The notes: a model not told the origin generated them from the letters alone. 64,000 nucleotides of DNA from JAVJSD01 sp040219575 (GCA_040219575.1 JAVJSD010000021.1:29029-93028), one strand, 5' to 3'; shown: positions 43,611 to 52,839, numbered from the stretch's first letter. A program made the numbers and translations.

Positions 43611-45620
43611 TCAGTTCAGGTCCAGATCCTGCGGTCCCTTGCCCTTCCATTTCGGGTTGGGATGGTCGGGATGCAGGCCCAGCATCCGCGGCGTGGTCGG
43701 CCGGACGGGCCCCCAATTGACGGCCCCGGGATGATCCTCGCAGACCTGCTCCATCTGCTTCCAATTCTCTCGCGCGCGGGCCGCCGTCTGGGCATCCGGT
43801 TTGCTCCAGTAGCCGGCCATCATGTCGATGTTGTCGATGACCAGCTTGGAGTACGTCAGCCCGGCTCGAATGAATTGCACGCGCCGGCGATACTTCGTCG
43901 GCGCCGATTCGACGCTCTTCTCCGCCCGCCGCAATCGCTCTTCCGCCTGTTTCAGCAGGTCGTCGGTGTAGAGCCTGCGCAGTTCGAATACGCTCGCCTC
44001 GTAACCCTGCTCCTTCACATACTCGCCGCGCGCCTTTTCGAGCAACGCAAAGTACGCCTCCACGTGCTCCGCCGCGGGACCGAAGGCCCGCTGGTAGTAA
44101 TCATCCAGGATTTCGTCGGGATCCTGCTGCGGATTCCATACGAGCTGCGCCATCAGGTAGTACTGCGGTCCCTGAGTGGCCCAGTGCTCCCAGACGGCGT
44201 CGATGTAGATGCCCATGCAGTGGTTGTCGGTCACGAACTTCAGATCCTCGGCCGTTTGCGCCATGGTCAAGTCGGGCAGACCTTGCTGCCAGCCGGCGGG
44301 ACTGCCGGTATTGGGGCGCCACATCACATGCCGCGCCGCCTCGCCCCAGGCTTCGAACTGTCGGCGGTGCGTCGTTCCCCAAGTGGATCCGCGATCCACC
44401 AAGTCCCGCCGGCCGTAGAAATTCGCCACGCTGACCATGATCACATTCTCCGCCGGCCGCGCTTCGATGGGCGCCGGGCGGGAATGGCCGTAGGAGAGCA
44501 TCATCACGTAGTAGTCCTTGTCCGGGTAGCGCTCCTTCAGCAGTCGCCCCAGGTGATTGGCGAAGGTGACGTGCCGGTCCGAGAGCGCCGGCATTTCCTC
44601 GCGGTGCTTGTGCCAGTGAAACAGCCTCGGTTCGCCTTTTGGATGATCCCAGGCGCGGCAGTTCTCACAGACGCAATGCCCGCTCGACCAGCCGTCGTTG
44701 GGCGAACCATTGAAGACCGTTTTATTGGCGTCTCTTTCGAGTTGCCGCTCGACTTCCTCCAGCCACTGCTTCCAGACCGCCGGATTGGACTGGCACAGCT
44801 TGGCGTTTCTTGGGCTCGGATGCCCGCTGCGCGTTCCATCCGGCTGGAGCGCGAAGTATTCGGGGTGCGTCTCATGGAAACGCTCCCACCAGTCTCCGAA
44901 TCCGTGCCCGCCGCCGATGTCCAACGAGCCGAGTTGCAGCCGCTGCAGCCGCGACCAGTCGTGCGAACGGCCGTATCCGCGATTGCCGAGCGTCGAGAAG
45001 TTGAACGCCCCGCCGCGGGCGCGAATCTGCGGATGGTGGCGATGCACCATCGGCGACAGCGCGATCGTTTCTTGCGAAACCACATCCTCGCCCAACTCGC
45101 CGGGCCACAGCCAGCGGACGCCCAGTTGATCTTGCAGGAACGTGTACACGGCGTTCACCGTGCCGTACTCTTGCTGGCGTCCGACGATCTTTTCGTCGAT
45201 TCCCTCGACCACCAGACGCCGCGGATCCCAGCGGTCGCGGCCGGCGATGACGACGTGGTGTTGGTTGACGGCGATCAGAATTTCTTCCGGATGCCCAAAG
45301 TCGAAGTCGATGTCGGGAAACAGCGTCTTCAGTTTCGGTTGAAAGCCGACCCAGATGGCGTGCCGGGGAACGGCCTTTGGCTCGCCCTCGATCACCTCCG
45401 GCCGCGCGCCGCTGATCTTCTCGATGTAATCGGCCAACTCCGCGGCGGCCTGCCGCGTGAGCGGCGGCGCGTCGTCGAACACGATAATCGGCGCCCGGCT
45501 CACTCCTTTCTCGACCAGAACCAGAGGCTGCTGCTCCGCCTGCGAGGGAAACGAACAAACCAGCCAGGCGGTCAAGAAAGTTCCGGCAAGGATAAGGCTA
45601 CGGAGCGGGGGCAAGTGCAT
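43611..45620 (-). CDS. DUF4838 secreted protein (glycoside-hydrolase-like)
   Basis: 669 residues; AGGA before ATG 45620, signal peptide ending FPSQAEQ. An N-terminal GH-associated alpha/beta domain (APIIVFDDAPPLTRQAAAEL ... IWVGFQPKLKTLFPDID) precedes the DUF4838 TIM-barrel-like core (AVYTFLQDQLGVRWLWPGEL, HCVCENCRAWD with a CxC-xx-C cluster, VNFYGRRDLVDRG-like text). Such proteins sit in polysaccharide-use loci and are probably glycosidases acting on sugar-acid polymers. It is the first gene of the leftward run ending the catabolic island and is convergent with the PQQ-like gene (8 bp gap). Confidence 0.85.
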   Translation of the reverse strand: MHLPPLRSLILAGTFLTAWLVCSFPSQAEQQPLVLVEKGVSRAPIIVFDDAPPLTRQAAAELADYIEKISGARPEVIEGEPKAVPRHAIWVGFQPKLKTLFPDIDFDFGHPEEILIAVNQHHVVIAGRDRWDPRRLVVEGIDEKIVGRQQEYGTVNAVYTFLQDQLGVRWLWPGELGEDVVSQETIALSPMVHRHHPQIRARGGAFNFSTLGNRGYGRSHDWSRLQRLQLGSLDIGGGHGFGDWWERFHETHPEYFALQPDGTRSGHPSPRNAKLCQSNPAVWKQWLEEVERQLERDANKTVFNGSPNDGWSSGHCVCENCRAWDHPKGEPRLFHWHKHREEMPALSDRHVTFANHLGRLLKERYPDKDYYVMMLSYGHSRPAPIEARPAENVIMVSVANFYGRRDLVDRGSTWGTTHRRQFEAWGEAARHVMWRPNTGSPAGWQQGLPDLTMAQTAEDLKFVTDNHCMGIYIDAVWEHWATQGPQYYLMAQLVWNPQQDPDEILDDYYQRAFGPAAEHVEAYFALLEKARGEYVKEQGYEASVFELRRLYTDDLLKQAEERLRRAEKSVESAPTKYRRRVQFIRAGLTYSKLVIDNIDMMAGYWSKPDAQTAARARENWKQMEQVCEDHPGAVNWGPVRPTTPRMLGLHPDHPNPKWKGKGPQDLDLN

Positions 45621-45953
45621 CTTGAGAGTCCTGGGCAGTGGGCGTCGTCTGGAAAGCGTCGCCTTTCACCCTAGTCGAACAGGTCCGCGGCGGCCACCAC
45701 CGCCGTAGCGTCCTCATGCCGTAGCGTCCTCATTCTGTGCTGTTAGGACGAGCATCCAGGCACGCAGCGGAAGCAAGTGGGATTTCCAGCGAGTTTTGAA
45801 CCGCAACCCGCTCGCCCGCGCGTCGTGCTTGCATCGGCAACGTAGACCGGAACAAGCCTTGCACCGTTCCGGCAGGGGACATCGACATGATAAGCCGTTG
45901 CGGCGCGTGCGACGGATGCGGGCGTCGGAGCAGCGCCGAAACGTTGTTCCAGC
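45621..45953. other. Intergenic region with tandem and palindromic repeats
   Basis: About 333 bp between the MFS and DUF4838 genes. It holds a perfect 16-bp tandem duplication (GCCGTAGCGTCCTCAT at 45702-45717 and 45718-45733) and two family II palindromes (45842-45874, GACCGGAACAAGCC ... GTTCCGGC; and a half-site at 45940-45959). No gene is evident. Confidence 0.7.
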
Positions 45954-47297
45954 CTACGGTTTGTCCTCGGCCAGGACAGGAATCGTGCAGTTCACCAGCA
46001 GCCAGGAGAGCGAGCACAAGATGTAGGCTCCGGCGGCGGTGAGAAAGACGGTCGGCCAGCCGTAATGCTCCGCGATGAAACCGTACATCGTGGGGGCGCA
46101 GATCGAGCCGATTCCGGCCACCGAGTTGTTGAAGGCGAACACCGACGCCGAGGCCCGCCCGCCGATGTCGGTGCAGGCGCCCCAGGTTGTGGTGAGCGTC
46201 GTGTCGCTGAACAGCTTGACGAAGAGCAGCATGCCGCAGAAGACGTAGGGGTTGTCGTACATCAGCAGGGCGATCAACAGCAACGCAGCCGCCATCCCCT
46301 TGCCCATCAGGCCCACACCGCTGCGCGACCAACGGAGATTGCCGCTGCGGCGGATGAGAAAATCGTTGAGATAACCCCCCGCCATGCCGCCAAACGCGCC
46401 GCCCAATAGCGGCAGGGCGGAATAGATTCCCATTTCCTTGAACTGCAGTTGGTGAACTTGGAACAGAAACAGCGGAATCCAATTCGAGTAGATGTTGTCG
46501 GCCACTGTACTGAGCACCGTTTGCGCATTGAGTGCCAGCAGGTTCGCCAGCGAGCGGGGGCTCGCGCCGCGGAGCATCTGCCGGATGGGCATCTTCTTCG
46601 CTTGCTTGGTGGAGGATTTGTCTTCTTCAACGAGCACGGCTTCGGCCTCGTTGGCCAGCGGGTGTCGGCGGGGCGAATTTCGGAAGAACAGGAAAAAGAC
46701 CGCGCCATGCAGAATGCCCAGCGACGCAAACAGGTACACCGCGGAGCGCCAGTCGAATCCCAGCATGCCGAGCAACACGGTGGCGAACAGCAAGTTGGAG
46801 CTCATGCCGCCCAACCGTCCGAAGAAGACGCCCACCCAGCCCTGCACCGTGGTGCGGATCGAGAGCGGGAACCAACTGCGCGTCAACTTCGCCAGCGAGG
46901 CGAACACGGCCGACTGCCCTAAGCCCAACATGCCGCGCGCCAGCCAAAGCGTATTCAGGCTCGGCGCCCAGGCGTGCATCGCCAGGCCGATGCCGCCGAT
47001 CATCATCAACAGGCTGAGCACGATCTGAACGCCGGCGGCGTCGGCGAGCAGGCCCAGGGGGAACTGAAACCCGGTGTACGCCGTTGCGAAGGCGCTGTCG
47101 AGCATTCCCAACTGAGTCTGTTTCAGTCCCCACTCCGTGACGAGTTCGGGTTTGATCAAGGCAAAGGTGTAGCGCTGCAGGTACAGCAACCAGGAGGCGC
47201 TGCAGGCAAGCGCGAACACCCACCAGCGGACGTTCGTGGGAGGCCCCAAATAGCGATCGAGTTCGGGTTTCGCTTCGGGAGCGGGCGCGTCGGACAT
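45954..47297 (-). CDS. MFS transporter (anion:cation symporter type)
   Basis: 447 residues with about 12 hydrophobic helices. LQRYTFALIKPELVTEWGLK then LGMLDSAFATAYTGFQFPLG is the TM1-TM2 region of the ACS (hexuronate/galactarate-type) subfamily; GLLADAAG corresponds to the loop 2-3 motif and RSWFPLSIRTTVQGW to the conserved TM4-5 segment. Substrates are probably organic anions such as sugar acids. It is encoded 40 bp downstream of the SelA-like gene on the same strand, suggesting it imports the substrate for the catabolic island. Confidence 0.9.
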   Translation of the reverse strand: MSDAPAPEAKPELDRYLGPPTNVRWWVFALACSASWLLYLQRYTFALIKPELVTEWGLKQTQLGMLDSAFATAYTGFQFPLGLLADAAGVQIVLSLLMMIGGIGLAMHAWAPSLNTLWLARGMLGLGQSAVFASLAKLTRSWFPLSIRTTVQGWVGVFFGRLGGMSSNLLFATVLLGMLGFDWRSAVYLFASLGILHGAVFFLFFRNSPRRHPLANEAEAVLVEEDKSSTKQAKKMPIRQMLRGASPRSLANLLALNAQTVLSTVADNIYSNWIPLFLFQVHQLQFKEMGIYSALPLLGGAFGGMAGGYLNDFLIRRSGNLRWSRSGVGLMGKGMAAALLLIALLMYDNPYVFCGMLLFVKLFSDTTLTTTWGACTDIGGRASASVFAFNNSVAGIGSICAPTMYGFIAEHYGWPTVFLTAAGAYILCSLSWLLVNCTIPVLAEDKP

Positions 47298-47337
47298 GCG
47301 GCGGACTCGATACTCGGAGGGTTCGTCGCCGCGCTCG

Positions 47338-48450
47338 TTACGCGGCGCCGAGCAGGCGGCGGATGCGGTCGCAGGTCAGCGCGATCTCGTCGTCGGTCAT
47401 CTCGATCGAATCGATATGGAGGTAACCTTCATCCGTGTGATGCGCGCGAACGACCACCGTCGGGTCGCCCTCGGCCAGCGCGTCGCGCAGCGCGGCGGCC
47501 GTGTACTTGGCGGAGGGCTTGAGCGTCAGCTTGGCGCGCGAGAAGGGGCAGCCGTTGGGGTCGGGGTCGACCGAGAGCTGCAAACCGGGGACGTCGCGCA
47601 GTTGATCGAGGATCAGCTGTACTTTCCGGTCCTGCTCGGCGGTCCAGGCGGCGACGTCCTGCTGCTCGCGAAACTCCAGCGCCGCCATCGCCCCCAGGAT
47701 GGCCTCCTTGCCCGCCTTCATCGGCCGGCCGATGCCGCGGTTCTGCAAGTACACGGCATCGACCAGTTCCTTCCGCCCGGCCACAATGCCGCCGGTCGTC
47801 GAACAGAGATACTTGTGCGCGCTGGTCAGCACCAGATCGGCGCCGTCGGCGATCAACGCTTTCAGCCGCAGGTCCTGGGCGGCCCCATCGACGATCACCG
47901 GCACGCCCGCCGCCTGGGCGATCTCCACCACTTGCGGCAGCGGAATCCAGCCATAACGCACCGTATGATGCGACTCGACGTGCACAATCGCCGCCACGTC
48001 GCCCTTGTTCAGTTCGTGCTGCAGCTCCTGCCGCGTGCAGCGGTTGATCACGCCCACTTCCACCGCTTCGGCGCCGGCGAGACGAATCGACTGGGTGATC
48101 GGATTGCCGTAGTCGATGCAGTGGCCCTTTTGAATCAAAACCCGCCGTCGCAGGCCGGTCGTGTCGGGCAACCTCCACACCTTGGCCAGATCCTTGCCGG
48201 TCATGCAGGCGGCCACGCCGAGCGTGATGCCGGCGGCGGTGCAGGCGGTGACGCAGCCGCTCTCCGCCCCGCTGGCCCGGGCGATGATCCGCCCCGCGGC
48301 GGCTTGCAACTCGTCGAGCACGAAGAAGTGTTTCATTGCCTCGCCGGCGACTTCGGCAATCTCCGGCAAGACGATGGCGCCCGAAAGCGCGGTCATCTTC
48401 CCGCATGCGTTGATCACGCGGCGCAGCTCGTAATGTCGGTGAAGATCCAT
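47338..48450 (-). CDS. SelA-like PLP-dependent enzyme (DgaE-type)
   Basis: 370 residues from ATG 48450. A fold-type I PLP enzyme related to selenocysteine synthase but not acting on tRNA. Lys213 in LTSAHKYLCSTTGGIVAG binds PLP; IVDGAAQDLR holds the Asp that contacts the pyridine nitrogen; NACGKMTALSGA is the N-terminal signature of the selA-related group (TIGR01437), whose known member DgaE is a D-glucosaminate-6-phosphate ammonia-lyase. Homologues are often next to a COG3964 amidohydrolase, as here, where it is divergently transcribed. Substrate inferred to be an amino- or hydroxy-acid. Confidence 0.87.
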   Translation of the reverse strand: MDLHRHYELRRVINACGKMTALSGAIVLPEIAEVAGEAMKHFFVLDELQAAAGRIIARASGAESGCVTACTAAGITLGVAACMTGKDLAKVWRLPDTTGLRRRVLIQKGHCIDYGNPITQSIRLAGAEAVEVGVINRCTRQELQHELNKGDVAAIVHVESHHTVRYGWIPLPQVVEIAQAAGVPVIVDGAAQDLRLKALIADGADLVLTSAHKYLCSTTGGIVAGRKELVDAVYLQNRGIGRPMKAGKEAILGAMAALEFREQQDVAAWTAEQDRKVQLILDQLRDVPGLQLSVDPDPNGCPFSRAKLTLKPSAKYTAAALRDALAEGDPTVVVRAHHTDEGYLHIDSIEMTDDEIALTCDRIRRLLGAA

Positions 48451-48490
48451 GGTCGTGAACGAGCGCGAAGCATCGAGAGGAAGGGGCTGT

Positions 48491-48625
48491 CGTTGACGGG
48501 CGATCGTTGACGGGCGATCGGCGACGGTCGATCGGCGACGGACGGTCGGCGGGAGTTGCATTCGCCCACGCGATGGGGTGCAATGAGGCGGCAACGGCAA
48601 CGCCGATCATAGCGCCGATCATAGC
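48491..48625. repeat. Tandem repeats in a divergent promoter region
   Basis: Four 14-bp units (CGTTGACGGGCGAT at 48491-48504 and 48505-48518, then two degenerate copies to 48546) and a perfect 12-bp pair (GCCGATCATAGC at 48602-48613 and 48614-48625) lie between the divergent SelA-like and amidohydrolase genes. Regulator binding is possible but unproven. Confidence 0.8.
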
Positions 48626-48695
48626 ACTGCCCGCCGCGCAAAACCACAAGCGCAATCAACACTCTCCAACATTCCTCCGCCCGACGGCGCCCTCC

Positions 48696-49865
48696 ATGCT
48701 AGTCGACATCCTCCTTCGTGGTGGTGAAGTCATCGATCCCTCGCAGCAACTGCGCGGCGTGCGCGACGTGGCGGTCCGCGAGGGGAAGATCGTCGAAATC
48801 GCCGAGCGGCTCCGCGACGTCGAAGCCGTCCACACCATCGACGCCCGCGGCCTGCTCGTCGTGCCTGGGCTGATCGACCTCCACGTGCACGTTTACCCGC
48901 ATTGTTCGATCGGCCTGGACGCCGACTCGCTTTGCCCGGCCGGCGGTGTGACCACCATGCTCGACACCGGTTCGGCCGGTTCGCGCAACTTCGCTCCCTT
49001 TCGCCGCGACACGATCGACCGCGCCGCGACGCAGATCTTCGGCCTGGTGAACCTCTCGTGCATCGGGCTTGTAGCGCCGGAACTCGGCGAACTGATGGAC
49101 CGCCGCTACGCCGATCCCGAAGGCGTGGTCCGCACGATTGCGGAACATCCCGACGTGGCGCTCGGCGTAAAGATCCGCGCCGGCAAGCACATCATCGGGG
49201 ATGGGGAGCAAGGCCGACAGAACTTTCTCGACGCCGTGCGGGCGGCTCGCGAATCGAATACCTGGCTGATGGTGCACATCGGCGAGTGCCCGATGTCGAT
49301 CCCCGACATGCTCACCCACATGCAGTCGGGCGACTGCATCACGCATTGCTTCAAAGGAGGCGCCACGCGCGTGCTGGACGACGACGACCGCGTGTTCGAC
49401 GCCGTCCGCGCCGCGGCGGAGCGGGGCGTAATCTTCGACGTCGGTCACGGATACGGCAGCTTCCAGTGGGAGGTGGTCGAGGCCTCGCTCGCTCAGGGCT
49501 TCGAGCCGACCACCATCAGCACCGACCTGCACGCGAAGAACCTGCACGGCCCGGTGTACGACATGCCGACGACGATGAGCAAGTTTCTGATGCTCGGCGT
49601 GCCGCTGGAGCGCGTGATCGAGATGTCCACCACGCGCCCCGCCGCGGCGCTTGGCCGACAGGATGAACTCGGCACGCTGCGGCCCGGCACCGTGGCCGAT
49701 ATCGCGCTGCTGGAGCGTCGCGAAGGGCGCTTTGTGCTTACCGACAGCTACCGCGCCACGCGCGTCGGCCGGGAGTTGCTGGTAGCCGCCTGCACGATTC
49801 GGCGGGGCGAGATCGTTCCCGGCGGCGGCGGTCTGCGGATGCGCCACCTGGAGGAGAACGTCTGA
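48696..49865 (+). CDS. Amidohydrolase-superfamily enzyme, COG3964 type
   Basis: 389 residues from ATG 48696. Binuclear metal hydrolase: N-terminal beta-domain (LLRGGEVIDPSQQLRGVRDV), HxH in LIDLHVHVYPH, bridging Lys in GVKIRAGKHI, His residues in LMVHIGECP and THCFKGG, Asp in TISTDLHAKN. It resembles the TIGR03583 (EF_0837/AHA_3915) group, whose characterised relatives hydrolyse acetylated alpha-hydroxy or amino acids rather than dihydroorotate. It is divergent from its usual partner, the SelA-like gene. Confidence 0.88.
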   Translation: MLVDILLRGGEVIDPSQQLRGVRDVAVREGKIVEIAERLRDVEAVHTIDARGLLVVPGLIDLHVHVYPHCSIGLDADSLCPAGGVTTMLDTGSAGSRNFAPFRRDTIDRAATQIFGLVNLSCIGLVAPELGELMDRRYADPEGVVRTIAEHPDVALGVKIRAGKHIIGDGEQGRQNFLDAVRAARESNTWLMVHIGECPMSIPDMLTHMQSGDCITHCFKGGATRVLDDDDRVFDAVRAAAERGVIFDVGHGYGSFQWEVVEASLAQGFEPTTISTDLHAKNLHGPVYDMPTTMSKFLMLGVPLERVIEMSTTRPAAALGRQDELGTLRPGTVADIALLERREGRFVLTDSYRATRVGRELLVAACTIRRGEIVPGGGGLRMRHLEENV

Positions 49866-49883
49866 ACTCGACTGGATGGCACT

Positions 49884-49946
49884 GTAGCGGAAGTCGCCGG
49901 ACTTCCGACTTTTTGAGAGTTTTCGGAACTCTGGCGAGTTCCGCTA
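49884..49946. repeat. REP-like palindrome, family I
   Basis: Arms GTAGCGGAAGTCGCCGGACT and GGAACTCTGGCGAGTTCCGC lie between the amidohydrolase and MlrC-like genes on the plus strand. Confidence 0.75.
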
Positions 49947-49971
49947 CCAGAAGACGCCTGAAGGTGAAGCC

Positions 49972-51444
49972 ATGCCGCGACGCGTGTTGATCGCCGAATT
50001 GAAGCAGGAAACGGCCACGTTCAATCCCGCGCCCACCGTGTACGACGACTTTCGCGTGTACTGCGACGGCGACGTGCTCGACAAGTACCGCGGCACGAAG
50101 ACCGAACTGGCCGGCGCGATCGACGTTTTCAAGGCGGCCGGCATCGAGCCCGTGCCGACGATGGCGGCGCACGCAGTCTCCGGCGGCCCGATTGAAACGG
50201 CCAGCCTTGATCGGCTGCTGGACGAAATGGTCGAGCGGATCCGCCGGGGCGTGCAAATTGACGGCGTCGAGGCCGTTTATCTCTGCCTGCACGGCGCCAT
50301 GGCGGGCGAGCAAGAAGTCGATCCCGAGGGTCGCTTGCTGCGCGACGTGCGCGACGTTGTCTTCGAGATGCCGTTGGTCGCCTCACTCGACCTGCACGCC
50401 ATCCTCACCGAGCGGATGATCGCCGCGGCCGATGTGCTCGTTCCCTTTCACACGTATCCGCACGTCGATCAGTATGAAACCGGACAGCGCGCCGCGCGCT
50501 GTCTGTTGAAACTGCTCGACGGCGGCGCCCGACCGAAGACGATTCGCCTGCCGCTGCCGATGCTCGTTCGCGGCGATGAACTGATCACCCGCACCGGCCG
50601 CTTCGGCGAGGCGATCCGGAGGTGCCAGCAGGTGGAGGCCGATCCGCGTGGGCTTGCCGCCGGAGTGATCATCGGCAACGCCTTCACCGACGTGCCCGAC
50701 CTGCAATCGAATGTACTGATCACGGTCGACGACGCCGACGGCGCGTACGCCTTCGCCCGACATGAAGCCGACGCCATCGCCCGTTTCATGTGGGACAACC
50801 GCGCCTTGTTTCAGGCCCGGCTCACGTCGCTCGACGACGCGCTTCGCCTGGCCGACGAGACCACCGGCCTGACCGTCTTCTCCGACGCCGCGGACGCCAC
50901 CGCCAGCGGCGCGTCGGGCGACAGCAACGCGATTCTCGGGGGACTGCTGCACCAGCCGTTCGCCGGAACATCGCTCGTGCCGATCGTCGATGCGCCGGCG
51001 GTCGATGCGGCCGTGGAGGCGGGCGTCGGCGCGACGATCGACACCACGCTCGGCGGCACGCGCGACGCCGGTCGCTTCCGCCCGCTGCCGGTCGTCGCCC
51101 GTGTGGTGAGCCTGCACGACGGCCTCTTCGCCTACGAAGACGGCACCGAGGGTAACGCGGGAGGCGTGGCGGTCCTGCAAATCGGCATGTGCACGGTGAT
51201 GGCGACGCGACGGCCGGTGTACGTCGTCGGCCGCGCAGTGTTCGAGGCGCACGGCCTCAATCCGCGCGACTTCGACGTGGTGGTCGTCAAATCACCGAAC
51301 GGCTTTCGCACCTGGTACGAGTCGGTCGCCGCCCGCATCGTGCCGGTCGACGTGCCCGGTTCGACCAGCGCCAACCTCCGGTCGCTTCCCTACCAGCACT
51401 GCGTGCGGCCGATCTTTCCCCTCGACGAGAACGTGGAGTGGTAA
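49972..51444 (+). CDS. M81-family metallohydrolase (MlrC-like)
   Basis: 490 residues with AGGTGA before ATG 49972. MPRRVLIAELKQETATFNPA is the N-terminal MlrC signature; AVYLCLHGAMAGEQEVDPEG and ASLDLHAILTERMI ... FHTYPHVDQYETGQRAARCL contain the Asp and His ligands of the zinc site; the C-terminal MlrC_C domain includes GDSNAILGG and TVMATRRPVYVVGR. MlrC cleaves the last peptide step of microcystin breakdown; many homologues occur in amino-acid catabolic loci. Here it follows an amidohydrolase, so an amide or N-acyl substrate is likely. Confidence 0.9.
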   Translation: MPRRVLIAELKQETATFNPAPTVYDDFRVYCDGDVLDKYRGTKTELAGAIDVFKAAGIEPVPTMAAHAVSGGPIETASLDRLLDEMVERIRRGVQIDGVEAVYLCLHGAMAGEQEVDPEGRLLRDVRDVVFEMPLVASLDLHAILTERMIAAADVLVPFHTYPHVDQYETGQRAARCLLKLLDGGARPKTIRLPLPMLVRGDELITRTGRFGEAIRRCQQVEADPRGLAAGVIIGNAFTDVPDLQSNVLITVDDADGAYAFARHEADAIARFMWDNRALFQARLTSLDDALRLADETTGLTVFSDAADATASGASGDSNAILGGLLHQPFAGTSLVPIVDAPAVDAAVEAGVGATIDTTLGGTRDAGRFRPLPVVARVVSLHDGLFAYEDGTEGNAGGVAVLQIGMCTVMATRRPVYVVGRAVFEAHGLNPRDFDVVVVKSPNGFRTWYESVAARIVPVDVPGSTSANLRSLPYQHCVRPIFPLDENVEW

Positions 51445-51511
51445 CGTGCGCTGCGAGCGATGTCATTTGTTGAGGCCAGCATTGCCCATGCCATCATTGA
51501 AGCCGGGTGAA

Positions 51512-51614
51512 TCGTTTAGCGGCAAGCCGAAGGCGTCGGCGGATCGTTGCAGGAACGTTTCCAGCAAGTGCGGGGGCGTGCGCACGCCGCCGCCTTTGGA
51601 TTGCGCTTAAACGC
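51512..51614. repeat. Palindromic element, intergenic relative of the dnaE2 insertion
   Basis: Left arm 51512-51541 matches the dnaE2 left arm at 28 of 30 positions (begins TCGTTTAGCGGCAAGCCGAA), right arm 51585-51614 matches at 23 of 30, and the 43-nt loop is also recognisably similar (GATCGTTGCAGGAAC versus GACCGTTGAAGCAAG). It ends 37 bp before the enolase-superfamily gene. Confidence 0.85.
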
Positions 51615-51651
51615 GTGAGTGAATGAGAAGTCGTCCCAAACAGGATCCCCC

Positions 51652-52779
51652 ATGAAAATTACGGCCGTCGAACCGATCCATCTCCGTGTCCCGAACGTCG
51701 AGGCGATTCCCGACGGCACGCTCGACGTGCTGGTCGTACTGATCCATACCGACGCGGGCATCACCGGCATCGGCGAAGTCACCAGCCAGTCGTACGTCTG
51801 CAAGGCCTGCTTCGAGGCGCCGCGCTCCGCCGCGCGGCGGCACGGACTGACGTCGATCCTGGTGGGTGAGGACCCGCTCGACGTCGAGCGGTTGTGGGAG
51901 AAGATGTACTACGAGACGAATCGCTACGGACGGCGCGGCGCCGCCATCCACGCCATCAGCGGCGCGGATATCGCCCTGTGGGACATCAAGGGCAAGGCCG
52001 AAGGCAAACCGGTCTGCGAACTGCTGGGCGGTTCGCATCGTTCGACCGTCCGCGCGTACGCCAGCGTGCTGTTCGGCGATACGCCGCGGCAGACGGCCGA
52101 TCTGGCGCGGGAGTTCGTCGACCTGGGACTGACCGCGGCCAAGTTCGGCTGGGGCCCCTTCGGCGAAGATCCGCAGGTCGATCTCGCGCATGTCACGGCG
52201 GCGCGCGAAGCGCTCGGCGACGAACGCGACCTGATGGTCGACGCCGGCCACGCCTGGCAATGGGAGACAGCGCTGGCGCGGGCGGAGCTTCTCCAACCGC
52301 TGCGGATCGGCTGGCTCGAGGAACCCCTCTCGCAGGACGACCGGCGCGGCTATGCCGAGCTCTGTCGCCGCTCGCCCGTGCCGATCGCCGCCGGCGAGGG
52401 AGACGTTACACACTGGGACTTCGAAGACCTCATCGAACGCGGGCTGCATGTGGTGCAGCCCGACGTGGCCTTTTGCGGTGGCTTGACGGTCTGCCGACGC
52501 GTCTCGGAAATGTGCCGGCAGCACGGCCGTCGCGCGGTGCCGCACTGTTTCAGCACGGGCATCAACCTCACCGCCTCGCTGCACTGGTGCGCTTCGATGG
52601 AAGAAGGCGACCTGGTCGAGTACTGTCTACGGCCGTCGCCGCTGATGCGCAAGCTCGTCCAGAACCTGCCGCCGCTGGTCGACGGCCGCGTGCCGGTCCC
52701 CACGGGGCCGGGCCTCGGCATCGAACTCGACCCCGCCATCATCGAGCAATTTCGCGTTTCGCCGAACGGAGTTCTGTAG
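51652..52779 (+). CDS. Enolase-superfamily enzyme (mandelate racemase/muconate lactonising type)
   Basis: 375 residues from ATG 51652, with AGGA upstream. N-terminal capping domain, then a modified TIM barrel. Likely general base Lys164 in AAKFGWGPFG; metal ligands Asp197 (MVDAGHAW), Glu223/224 (WLEEPLS) and Glu249 (AAGEG); second base His298 in VPHCFSTGINL. This Lys/His arrangement fits the MR subgroup, whose members dehydrate sugar acids or epimerise hydroxy acids. Downstream of the MlrC-like and amidohydrolase genes it probably acts on the same compound. Substrate not determinable from sequence. Confidence 0.9.
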   Translation: MKITAVEPIHLRVPNVEAIPDGTLDVLVVLIHTDAGITGIGEVTSQSYVCKACFEAPRSAARRHGLTSILVGEDPLDVERLWEKMYYETNRYGRRGAAIHAISGADIALWDIKGKAEGKPVCELLGGSHRSTVRAYASVLFGDTPRQTADLAREFVDLGLTAAKFGWGPFGEDPQVDLAHVTAAREALGDERDLMVDAGHAWQWETALARAELLQPLRIGWLEEPLSQDDRRGYAELCRRSPVPIAAGEGDVTHWDFEDLIERGLHVVQPDVAFCGGLTVCRRVSEMCRQHGRRAVPHCFSTGINLTASLHWCASMEEGDLVEYCLRPSPLMRKLVQNLPPLVDGRVPVPTGPGLGIELDPAIIEQFRVSPNGVL

Positions 52780-52796
52780 GTCAGGCACTGCCTGAC
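52780..52796. repeat. Short perfect hairpin after the enolase-superfamily gene
   Basis: GTCAGGCA-C-TGCCTGAC starts directly after the stop codon, between convergent genes. The 8-bp stem with a one-base centre is palindromic and has no T-tract; as RNA the tip would open. It looks like a repeat rather than an intrinsic terminator. Confidence 0.6.
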
Positions 52797-52839
52797 GAGA
52801 CCCCAAGCACAATCGGCGCCGCGTGGTCCTGCGCCGCGT

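Noticed and set aside
47338..48450. True selenocysteine synthase (SelA)
   Set aside because: It is too short for SelA, lacks its N-terminal domain, and no selB or tRNA-Sec is nearby; it fits the selA-related DgaE-type group.
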